Source: Litchfieldia salsa
GTDB taxonomy: Bacteria; Bacillota; Bacilli; Bacillales; Bacillaceae_L
Direction: 5' to 3'
DNA: 48,757 nt
Assembly: GCF_900104555.1 (NCBI RefSeq)
Contig: NZ_FNJU01000021.1
Coordinates: 1-48,757 of the forward strand
The translations under genes and the position numbers were made by a program. Below are positions 21,554 through 31,800 of this stretch, one piece after another. The notes under the pieces were generated by a model. It had not been told where the DNA came from and searched no databases. It worked only from the letters and a program-made list of their open reading frames with translations. Every line of letters starts with the position of its first letter. Positions within the stretch are counted from its first letter, which is position 1.

Positions 21554-21575
21554 TCGCACCCGTTAGCACAACAAG
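21554..21575 (-). repeat. attC-like inner box
   Basis: CTCGCACCCGTTAGCACAAC and following bases after the recombinase 2 terminator. It closes the gene fragment 21584-21715. Confidence 0.65.
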
Positions 21576-21583
21576 AACTGTAG

Positions 21584-21715
21584 TTATTTTATTTCTGAAA
21601 GGTTAACCCATATAACTGCTTCTATAGGATGCTTATAAGGGGTAATACCAGCGTAGCTGTCACCAAGGGCAAAGTATATGGCTATAAATGTACCAATTGC
21701 ATTCTGTTCGTTGAA
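21584..21715 (-). pseudogene. 3' fragment of a cassette gene
   Basis: An open frame of 43 codons without a start codon ends at TAA (21584-21586) just before an attC-like box. Its 5' end is cut by a recombination core at 21703-21741. The residues (Y-F-A-L-G-D-S-Y-A-G-I-T) look protein-like but are not recognised. This suggests a cassette gene truncated by recombination at a core site. Confidence 0.5.
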
Positions 21716-21741
21716 CTATCGTACCGATTAGCGCAATGAAG
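21703..21741 (-). repeat. attC-like core without hairpin
   Basis: Arm CTGTTCGTTGAACTATCG and box ACCGATTAGCGCAATGAAG (plus strand). It is the last recognisable site before the GC-richer kinase/AraC patch. Confidence 0.55.
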
Positions 21742-21776
21742 CAGTTGTAAAGAGATCCCGCGGCAGTACAAAAAGA

Positions 21777-22849
21777 CTAAATATTTCGTTTCTCGTACTC
21801 AAAGGGTACTTCACACGAGTAAATTTCATGGAAAAAACCCTTATACGGAATATCGTCTTCCAGGCATTTTATGAGATACGACAGCTCCTCGTCACACTCC
21901 GGCTCTTCGCTATTATTGTGCATCACCTCAAATGCATCTACAATATTTTCCATGAGGGTTACCTTTATAAATAAGGACAATTTATCCAACATTGTACAAT
22001 CGATCGTGGTCTCGGATCTATATCCTTCGAGGACTGTTTTAAAGTAATCATCCATAAACTTTTTGCGTTTATCCGCGTCTGGTTCAGCTGCTATCCAGCA
22101 CACTCCGTGTGTCCAGAGATCTGCCAAGTCATACATATACCAACCGAAACATGAATTATCAAAATCATATACGGTTATTTGCCCTGTATCAAAATCTATC
22201 GAATAATTCCCATCGTTGTAATCAAAATGGATCATACCATAAGACTCACGGTTCCTGTCCAATCCTTCTAAGGTATTAAGGAGCTCTACCAGTTTCTCCT
22301 TAAGCAGAGATAAGGAGCTGGGTATCAGTTTATCGAAATATTCGGCATTGTATTTATCAAAAAAACTATACCGACGATGGACAGGAGTATATCCTTTCGA
22401 CAATGATGCAGTTTCCCCAGAACTTTACCGCAGTTATAATAATATTCGGTAATAGGAACGCCTTTCCGGTACCGATAATGATTTTCTACAAGCATTTTTC
22501 CCTTCGCTTTTTTAAACAGGCACATAAAAAAGATATGATTATTATGATTGACCTCTTCCAGGAGATTCCCCTTCCGGGAGCTGACTACATCCGAGACACT
22601 TCCGCCATGCTCGAATAGATACCTGATATACTCAACTTCGCCCAGTAAATCTTCCCGACTCCGATCAGGTAAGAAAGCAATTCTGAGTATTTTGGCATTC
22701 GCGCCCTCTTTCTCACAGGTATATACAACATTCCGCCCTCCGTCATGTCCTGGAATCAGCTGGATGTCATAGCCTTCTAACCCGAACAACTCCGATGCTA
22801 ATGGAAGTAAATAGGTATTGCCAATTGAAACAACTTCGTTATAATTCAT
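21777..22849 (-). pseudogene. Frameshifted phosphotransferase (APH-like kinase)
   Basis: Aminoglycoside-phosphotransferase-like small-molecule kinase in two frames. The N-lobe (22849 to about 22395) includes G-H-D-G-G-R-N-V-V-Y. The C-lobe (about 22400 to 21777) carries the catalytic loop H-F-D-Y-N-D-G-N (H-x-D-x-x-x-x-N) and metal site Y-D-F-D-N. One missing T in a TT run near 22394 (L-H-H-L-S-K-G) explains the break. The substrate is unknown. Composition is visibly GC-richer than the arrays, so it probably arrived separately. Confidence 0.78.
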
Positions 22850-22936
22850 ACTATCTCCTTTTCGTAAAAAATCTATTTTTTATACAATAAGAACAAATCA
22901 AAATAGCGGTACGTTCTATGAACTTTTTTGATCAAT

Positions 22937-23802
22937 TTAAGTGTATTTCACTCTGATGAGCGCAAACCATTCCATTTGACAATATTGGCCATCATATACA
23001 TCTGTATCGATCTTTTCGAAAAAAAATTCGTTATCCAGAAGCTCATATCTCCCTTTGTGCTCCTCTACTAGCCTATCGATCGCGTTATACAGTGCCTCTG
23101 CGCGCAGTGCGTCAATCTCCTCGTAATGATGGTTACCAATATAGAGAAAGCCGACGCACAAGGAAGCAGGGACGGTGCAGCCTGAAAAGCCGTTAGGAAT
23201 ATCACTCAGATTCTTTACACGCATAGAAGGTAGATAGTACGTCCAACTTAGCGATGGATCAAGTGTATTCGTTAGACCGTAATAGATGTTGGGCTCCACT
23301 GGATCAGGCACTTTGTGACGATTGTTCCACCAAAACTGCTTGGCAGCTTCGGGCGCTTTTGTAAGAGAATCAGCGATTTCAATTCGATAACTTTGCCCGA
23401 TTAAATGAAAAGATGGGATCATTACCATATCAGGTCCGTACACCACATTACCGCAAACATTGTTCTTTGGAAACAGATTAAAAGGAGGTGTTACCTGAAT
23501 GATTCTGCCGGAATGTCTGCATTCGCCAGGTGTAAGACCATACTCGCGTTTAAACGCGCGTATGTAGGTTTGCTCATGTTCATAACCGCATTCGATTGCA
23601 ATGTCGAGGACACGTTTCTCGGTTAACATAAAAGTCTCCAAGCTGGCGGCTAGCTTTCGAGAGCGGATATAGCATTGTAGTGGAACGCCGAAAGCAATTT
23701 AAAGAGTCGACGCAAATGTTGCTAAACTAGTAACCTTCTTACGCAACCTACCTTTTATCGCCACGAGCTTTGTCAATCTCGTTAGTTTGTCAACCATTCC
23801 AT
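22937..23802 (-). pseudogene. Decayed AraC-family regulator with GyrI-like domain
   Basis: The intact part (23641-22937) has the second half of an AraC helix-turn-helix (D-I-A-I-E-C-G-Y-E-H, then F-K-R-E-Y-G-L-T-P-G) and a C-terminal GyrI-like effector-binding domain. The first half of the DNA-binding domain can be followed upstream to an ATG at 23802 only by allowing at least two single-base frameshifts (one missing A near 23700). The DNA-binding function is therefore probably lost. Confidence 0.72.
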
Positions 23803-23982
23803 ATCATAACTATTCCTGCCATGTAAAATGTCATCTCGCCTATTTCTCTTTCCTATTCATTTCCCGTAAAGTATTAAAACGATACTCCTTGATGGTACAA
23901 CCATCATGAGCTCTCGATTCTCAAACAAATCATTTTCTTATTGTCTCACTCAAATATCAGCTGATTTAGTATAAATTAAAGT
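23803..23982. other. Intergenic stretch without recognised features
   Basis: No gene, site or strong hairpin recognised between the AraC remnant and the terminator of the next gene. Confidence 0.4.
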
Positions 23983-24017
23983 AAAAAACCTTGAAAGGCA
24001 TTTAGCCAATCAAGGTT
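23983..24017 (-). terminator. Terminator of the displaced toxin-immunity module
   Basis: AACCTTGA/TCAAGGTT stem (23987-23994 with 24010-24017) followed on the minus strand by TTTTTT. It has the same stem sequence as the terminator at 24884-24920. Confidence 0.72.
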
Positions 24018-24030
24018 CTCAAATTTTTCC

Positions 24031-24528
24031 TTATGATAGTCCCCAAACACTTAACTCATAAAAATATTCCGTTCGTTCAATACACAAACCAAAATTAAAA
24101 TCTTCTGCAACTAGAATAAAATCTCCATATCCAACTGAAAACTTTGTTAACTCAATAATTTCATTTAAGTGACTAAATACTTCATTAACATTAACCAACA
24201 CTGCTTCTATTTCATTTTCTCTAAAAAACAATAGTCTTCCTTGTTTTGGTATTACTTCGATATTATCAATAGTATCATTTAACAATTGTATTGATTTTTG
24301 AATATGTTCTTTATAGCTATCTCCTTGCAATTGAATCTTATTTTCCCTTGTGTTAAGTAGCGAAAACACATTCTTACAAAATAAATCATTATCTTCAATA
24401 TCTAAAAAAGGTTCCTCTGTAAGATTCATGAAGTTTATTTCTTTTACCAAATTCTTTCTTCTACTTTGTCTTTTTAACAGCTCCATTTTTGTTTTTCTTT
24501 CGTCACTCAAATTAATCACCTTTCTCAT
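24031..24528 (-). CDS. Immunity protein of a displaced RHS toxin tip, 165 aa
   Basis: Soluble protein whose C-terminal motif G-D-F-I-L-V-A-E-D followed by F-G-L-C-I-E-R-T-E-Y is shared with the frameshifted cassette gene at 35190-35691. Its ATG overlaps the stop of the toxin fragment 24525-24875 (ATGA), the usual arrangement of toxin and cognate immunity gene. Family name not known to me. It remains intact although the toxin has lost its 5' part. Confidence 0.72.
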   Translation of the reverse strand: MRKVINLSDERKTKMELLKRQSRRKNLVKEINFMNLTEEPFLDIEDNDLFCKNVFSLLNTRENKIQLQGDSYKEHIQKSIQLLNDTIDNIEVIPKQGRLLFFRENEIEAVLVNVNEVFSHLNEIIELTKFSVGYGDFILVAEDFNFGLCIERTEYFYELSVWGLS

Positions 24529-24875
24529 GGTCGACCCTTCTTTTTATAACCAACAAAATCTTCCGGGGAATGTCCAGGATACTGATTATATCTTCCTTTT
24601 TCCAATGGGCTTCCCTTCAAATCGTCAGCACCATGAAAGTGAGGACCTCTCCCGAATTTATCCTCTCGGTGCTCTATAATATATTTTTTCTTACCATCTA
24701 CTTCAAATTCATATACTCTTCTATTTTCAGTTGTTCCATCATAAACATCGACAGGTTTCTTGTGCTGAGTAGAGTTAGGTATTCCCGCCCTTCTCTTTGC
24801 ATCCCTAAATGCTCCATTTTTTGTTAATACCTTATCAATTTCATCCGTACCCTTATGTTGTAATATTATACTATT
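24525..24875 (-). pseudogene. Displaced RHS toxin C-terminus (orphan toxin tip)
   Basis: An open frame of about 116 codons without start codon, encoding a nuclease-like tip: R-A-G-I-P-N-S-T-Q-H, then D-G-T-T-E-N-R-R-V-Y-E-F, then I-I-E-H-R-E-D-K-F-G-R-G-P-H-F-H-G. Such His-rich tips occur at the C-terminus of RHS/WapA and LXG toxins. It lies directly downstream of the active RHS/immunity pair and is followed by its own immunity gene, the classic orphan-module arrangement that supplies tips for exchange. Confidence 0.72.
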
Positions 24876-24883
24876 TTATTTTT

Positions 24884-24920
24884 AAAAAACCTTGAAGGAT
24901 TCAGTCCTTCAAGGTTTTTT
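24884..24920 (-). terminator. Terminator of the RHS operon
   Basis: AAAAAACCTTGAAGGA/TCCTTCAAGGTTTTTT, a near-perfect stem with flanking A and T tracts, 32 bases after the LRR immunity gene. Confidence 0.85.
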
Positions 24921-24951
24921 AATAAGCTATCTAACCTATATTTATTAATAA

Positions 24952-25821
24952 TTATTTTTTCAAAATCGCTTGAACTTCACTAACTTTTATATTGTAATGT
25001 TTTTTGTTTACAAACCAAAATTCTTTTAATTTTGGGAGGTTAATAATAACTTCAAGATTACCATCTATAATTGTTGTATCTCCCCCTAACCAAACTTTTA
25101 TCAAGTTTAGACAATATTTTAGTGGTTTTATCGATTGTATTTTTCCACAATCCTCAATTAATAAGGTCTTCAAATTTGTCAAATTACTCAATTGATAAAG
25201 GTTATTTAATTTTTTACAATTTTCAGCCTCAAATTCTTCTAATGATTCTAGGTGGTCAATCGATTCCAATGATTCTAGTTGATTACACTTAAATAGATCT
25301 ACAGCTTTTAAGTTAATCAAATTATCTATTCCTTTTAATGTCTTTAGTTTGGTTGAAGTTAATTGTAACTTTTTTAAGTTGCTATAATTGCTAAGGGCAA
25401 CTAAGTCTTCATTTGGATATTTAATAATATTCAAAGACTCAATTGAAGAGACGTTAAACATATTTTTAAAATGTTTATTCCACTTAACTTGAAGTGTTTT
25501 TAATTTTTTGAAATTTATCATATCTAAATCGAAAGACAAGTTACAATCTAAACCTATATATTCTAATGATTTCAAGTCATACATTGCACTTAAATCTTTT
25601 ATATCATCTGCATAGACTTCTACTCCTTTTAGGAAAGGCAGTGTCTTTAAAAAAGAAACATCTTTATCTGCCCATCCTGTAAATCTACTTAGTCTAAGGT
25701 TTTTAATTTCTTTTTTAAGCATTATATCTTTCAGACTTTCATCCCAATAGCTAGTTAACACTAAACAGTCACCAGAATTTTTTTCTCCAGTGTCAATAAA
25801 ATATTTTTTATCATCGGTCAT
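24952..25821 (-). CDS. Leucine-rich-repeat immunity protein, 289 aa
   Basis: Cytoplasmic LRR protein: from about residue 70 to 265 it shows irregular repeats of the L-x-x-L-x-x-L-x-L type (L-K-K-L-Q-L; L-I-N-L-K-A-V-D-L; L-T-N-L-K-T-L-L-I). It starts within the RHS stop codon (ATGA overlap), so it is translationally coupled and is the presumed immunity protein against the GIY-YIG tip. LRR proteins occur as immunity proteins in polymorphic toxin loci. A terminator follows. Confidence 0.78.
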   Translation of the reverse strand: MTDDKKYFIDTGEKNSGDCLVLTSYWDESLKDIMLKKEIKNLRLSRFTGWADKDVSFLKTLPFLKGVEVYADDIKDLSAMYDLKSLEYIGLDCNLSFDLDMINFKKLKTLQVKWNKHFKNMFNVSSIESLNIIKYPNEDLVALSNYSNLKKLQLTSTKLKTLKGIDNLINLKAVDLFKCNQLESLESIDHLESLEEFEAENCKKLNNLYQLSNLTNLKTLLIEDCGKIQSIKPLKYCLNLIKVWLGGDTTIIDGNLEVIINLPKLKEFWFVNKKHYNIKVSEVQAILKK

Positions 25822-28800
25822 TTTAGTAAATGCCTCCTTGATTGACCTATAGGATCAACTTTGTTTGCTACCTTATCAGAGAATCGTGCAGGAACACCAC
25901 CAGTTATTTCTTGTATCCTTTTATGTTCGGCTATCTCCCTTGAAGTTTTTCCACCCTTTACTTCAGTTAATTTCACTGAACTATTAGGGTCATATTTCCC
26001 AGATTTCTCATGTTGTTTAAGTCTATTTTTAATATTCTTAGATTGTCCTATATAAGGTTTTCCTGTTTTATTGTCAAAGAATTCATATATGCCCTCATTC
26101 ACTTTTTTAGGTTTTACCGTACCCTTAGAGGGTCTTTTTGCAAAGCCAAGCCCATACCTAGCACCCTTTAACGCAGACTTACCAAAGCCCCCTGTGAATA
26201 TCCCCACGCCTGCAATAATTCTCTCACTCGCAGAAAGCTTCTTACCTGTCACGAGGTCTTTCCCAATAATGGCCTCTAATCCACTTTTAATGTTACCAAC
26301 CACCGGGATAAAATCAAGAGCTGCTGATCCCACTTGTCGCTTGAAGGTAGATGATGATGGCAAGCGGAATTTTTTAAATTTAGCTAATCCTGCTAACGCA
26401 GAAACACTTGGTTTAAAGTCAAACCCGTAGTTTGAGAATGTCGGGCTACTAAATACATATTGATTTTTCACTGATTGTGCGGTTCGGACACTGTAAGATG
26501 GAATCCCTCCAGAAATGGCTCTGAAATGCCCACTTCTTGCTGCTATGATTTCCGCTCTTGTTGGTGGAGGTGGAGTGACCGTTCCTGAGCCTCCACTGCT
26601 ACTTCCGCCACCTGTGCTTCCTCCTGAACTACTTCCACCGAGTCCACCATATTGGACAAGGGCTCGGTACGTTTGTGGACCTGCAATACCGTCTACAGTG
26701 ATGTTCGAATAATCTTGGAACCCAATGACTGCCCCTTCTGTCATTGGACCAAAGATACCATCAATCGATCCAGGTGAGAAGCCTACATTCGATAACATTT
26801 GCTGTAAATCTGCTACATACGCTCCTCTGTCACCACGTTCTAATACTTGTCCTGTCCATTCTATGGTTTCGGCGTAACGACCTGTTGGGTCAATTAAGGT
26901 GACCGGGTTGTTATGAACGTAAGCATAACGGTTCAAGCTGACCGGTTGATCTCTCCAGCCTGAGAAGGTGTCTTCTGAGATAAAGCGTCCTTCATTTGGA
27001 CTGTACCATCTTGCACTGAAGTCAATCAAGCTTGCTTTCGCATCATACGACTTACCAGAGAATCCAATCGTGTTATGAGGTGCTGCCATATGGGTAAATA
27101 AATTACCAAACGCATCATAACGGTACTTCATGATCTGCTCACCAATTCGGTCAGTGACATCCATGATATTACCAGAACCATCTTCATGGTAATATAATAA
27201 CCCGCCTCTAGTTCGTAGGTTTCCCTCATCTCCTTCTTGTTTTCTACCATGATAGCCAAACATTTTACGTGCTATGACTTGATTAGAATCCATGTAATAC
27301 TGAGCTAACGGCTGTCCATTTTCTCCGTATTCCTTGAAAACATTCATGCCGTCATATAGATACTGAGTCGTCTCGGTATAGGTTGCTTCTCCAAACTTAT
27401 CTTTTAGCCCGTTCTTTTGACCATTTCCTTGATCAATCGCATGAACAGGACCTTTTCCTCTTCCATTACCTGGTAGTTTAACATCGTAGTACGTTTGCTC
27501 ACGGGATGCTTTTCTTCTAAACGCATCATAAGTAAACTCAACTTGTGATCCATCTGGATAATAAACACCTTTTAATCGGTTATCGGTCGTATACTCATAC
27601 TTCACGATACCTTCTTTGGTCTCCTTCTCCACAAGGTTTCCGTTTGCATCATAGTAGAATTGGTCATTACCTTCTTGAACAAGTTCATTTACTTCATTAT
27701 AAACGTAATTCGTTTCTTTTCCATCTTCTACTTGCTTGATTCTGTTCCCAACATTGTCATACTGATAGGCAACTTGACGAACCGGATCTTTGAAATAATC
27801 AGGTACTTCTGGGAATGCTTCATCCTTTACATAAAACTCTGTCCATTTTTGTGGACCTTTTCCGATCCCATGGTATACTTCTTCTTTTGGTTTAGCCTTT
27901 CCGTTGTTACCTGAAGGAGTGTCAGTTGGTTTACCTTTTCCTTTTTCTGCTGGTTGCTCTTTCTTTTCTTCTTTATTAGGTCCCTTAGCTGGCGGTTCAT
28001 CAGTTGTAGAATCACTACCATCTGTCTTATCTGGCTTACCGGATGGAGTATTATGTTCCACTTCTTCGGCCTCAGCTGTTGTTCCTCCAAAGAAATCCAC
28101 TAAGAACTTCCATATATCTTTAAAGAATGTCACTACACGGTTCAGAACTGCTTGAAGACTCTTGGTAAAGGAGGATAGAATTCCTTCCTCTTTTCCATTT
28201 GTCTCTTTCTTGCTGTTGGATGAAGTGATTTCTGTGTTTGCAGATGAAGGTCCATCCTCTTCCTTGATATCTCTAGCGTCTGATTTAACATTTACTTCTT
28301 CATCATTTGAATCTTCAACTGACGTAGAAGCTGGTTTTTCTCTTCCACCAAAGAAGGTTTTGATTTTTTTAATGAACGAAGGCTCTTCTTCATCAGAATC
28401 CTCTTTAGAACCTTCTGTTTTATCTTGATTGGATGTTCCATTCTTCTCTTTATTTTTTGGTGGAGTATAGGACGCATTTCGAATGTCTTCAATTTTTTCC
28501 TTTGGATAGATGACTTTCGTTAGGCGGGAAAGGTCATCATATTCATACGTCGTTTTCGCACCATCCTCTTCCACTTGACTTAATCGATTCCCGATTTTGT
28601 CATAGGAATACTTGAAGGAGACATCTAGCTGTTCTCCACTACCTTTATGAGCTAACGAGGTAAGCTGATTGTTTTCGTTAAATTGATAGATGCTAGATAC
28701 ACCACTTGAGCGATTTACCGTCGATAATTGACCGTCTGGATGATACGCAAAAGATGTTGTGTTTCCATCAGGATCTACTAAGGCAGCCATTTCATTTCGC

Positions 28801-31800
28801 TCATTATACGTATACTGGATGATTCGGTCTTCTGGGTCTTTAATTTGGGTTCGGTTCCCTACCTGGTCATACGTAAATTGAGTGGTCTTCCCTAATGTTG
28901 TATTGGTGATGGACGTTACCTGGCTTAAGGCATCATAAGCAAATACCTCTGTTGCACCTGGACTCACACCCTTCGTCATGTTCCCTACACCATCATATTC
29001 ATAGGCAAGTTTTTCGTCTCCTAAACCAACGCCTATTAACTCTTGGCGTTTATTGTAGCTATAGGAAATATCTTGTCCTTTCGGGTTGGTTTCACCAGCA
29101 AGATTTCCTACCTGATCATATCGGTACGTATTGGCTTCTCCGAGTGCATTAATTTCTTTAACCAGCTGCCCTACTCCATCATACGACCACTGTGTCTGAT
29201 TTCCATTTGCATCTGTACTCTTTGTTAACTGCCCTAGTTGATTGTATAAATGAGTAGTTTTGTTCCCTAGAGCATCGGTTACAGAAGTCATATTCCCCAC
29301 TTCATCATAACCGTAACTGGTGATGTGTCCTTCAGCATCCATGACTTGAGTTAAATTCCCCAACTCGTCATACATGTAAGAAGTCGTGTATCCCTTCGGG
29401 TTGATTTCCTTGATTAACCGATTTAATCGGTCATATCCATAAGAAGTGACATGATTTTCTTGATCCGTCATCTTCGTTAGATTCCCACTACCATCATAAC
29501 GATAGGAAATGCTATAGCCTATTGGGTCGGTAACTTTTGTTACGTTTCCAACAGAATCATACGAAAACGCCGTTGTATATCCACGTTCATCTTGAATCGA
29601 TTGTACTGCACCAGCTTTGGTATACGTTAAGGCTCTTGTATGTTGAAGAGGATTTAACATTTCCGTTAACTGGTCCTGTAAGTCATACGTGTACTTCCAG
29701 CTTTGTCCACTCTCATCTGTGTAAGATGTCATGTTACTGTTGGCATCATACGACATGGATACTTTGTATCCTTCTTGGTCCACCATTCCCAGGACATTAC
29801 CAATCCTATCGTACGTGATGGAAGAAGTATGACCTAATGGATTCTTAATGTTAGTCAAACGTTGGAGAGAGTCATATTGATAACTTGTTACTTCTCCTAA
29901 TGGATTCTTAACCGTTTTCACCATACCACTCGGATAGTAGGTATACTCTGTTTTGTTCTGTAATGCATCTACTTCCGCTATTAGTTCCCCTGCTAAGTTA
30001 TAGTCAAATATAGAAATTCCACCGTTTTTATCCGTGATGGAAGTTAACTGGTCGACTGCATCATACTGATAGCGAACCTTTTGCCCTTTCGGATCAATTT
30101 CCTCGATTAGACGTTGCAACTGGTCGTAACCATAGCGAGTGACATTTCCTTCCGCTTCCTTAACGGTTGTAATTCCGCCAAATGAATCGTACGTATACTC
30201 AGTTGGATGACCATTTGGATCGATGAAGCGTTGCAGTTGATGATTGTCATTAAAGAAATATTGATAATTAGCCTGGTTTGGTAAGGTAACCTTGACTACA
30301 CGCTTTCCAAGGTCATATTGATAAGACGTTTCATGTCCCTCTTCATTGACAAGGCGGGTCATTCTTCCTAATTCATCAAAGCTAAATTGAGACGTATGGT
30401 TCAATGGATTCGTTATTTTCATTAACTGACCCATTTGGTCGTAATCGAATTGATAGCTGGCCTTTCTTGCATTAGTGACAGTTGATACTAGCCCCAAATT
30501 ATTATAAGAATAACTTGTAGTGTTCCCTTCTGGGTCTACTTCTTTCGTTAGTTGTCCAAGACTATCATACTCAAATGTTGTCACGTTACCAAGAGAATCT
30601 GTCATTTTGCTGACCTCTCCAAGTAAGTTATAAGAATAACTTGTGACATGACCTTCTGGATTAATAACCTGTGTCACTTGTTGGAGGTCATTATAGACAA
30701 ACTTCGTGGTTCTTCCTATCGGATCACTCGAGGATGTCACATTTCCCCACACATTGTATTGATACGTGGTTTCTGCCCCTTTCGGGTCTTTAACCTTCAG
30801 AAGTTTCCCCATGGAATCATAAGTCATGTTATACGTATGCCCTAAAGCATTTGTTATCTGGCTCGGATACCCATGAATATCATAAGCATATGTGCTGTAG
30901 AGCTTCCCATTTAAGAAGACCTTCTCTACTTCTTTACCTTTGTATTGATAGGTCCAAGTCCCTTCCTGTGTGACTTGTTTTACTGGACGATTTAACACAT
31001 CATACTCAAACATTTGTTTTTCAACTAATGGTCCAGACTGTTCCATCATACTCCCTAAAGCATCGTAACGATAAGACACAGTAGAGCCTAAAGGTCCTTC
31101 TACTTTTACCAATTGATCTTTGGTGTTATAAATGTAGCTTGTCGTTGCCCCATTCGGCTCTTTCTTCGAAACCACTTGTCCTTTGTTGTTATACATATAT
31201 TGATAAAGAGCGTTGTTAGGTAGCTTCGCAGAGACTAATCGACCTTTCTCATCATAGATGTATTGGATCGTTTGACCTTTCGCATCTTTAATACTAGTGA
31301 CGCGGTTCCCTTTATCATAGATGTAGGTTGTTGTAGAACCATTCGGGAGCTTCTCAGTTAATAAACGCCCCACTTTGTCATACGTATAGGTTGTCAGTTG
31401 ACCTAGTTGATTTTTCATTGTTTGTAGTTGACCAAAAGAATCATAGGTAAAGGTGGTGATTTTTTGATCGATACCTTTTGCCTCTAACACTAACCCTCTG
31501 TGATCAAGAGTGAATACTTCTTTTTCCCCTAATGGGTACTCAATAGATTGAAGACTTCCATTTGAATCATACGTTCGTTTCCATGTTAGTCCTGCCTCGT
31601 CCGTAATGGACGTTGGCAATTGAAAGTCAGGATGATACACAATGGTTGATTTCTCCCCTAAAGAGGATTGTTCTAAGGTTACATTGTCGTATTCATCATA
31701 TTGAAGCGTAATCGTTTCAAGTGAATTTTTTACTTGAATCAGTCGATCTCGACTATCGTATTGATAGCTATGCTGATTTCCGTTTGCATCCACTTTTAGG

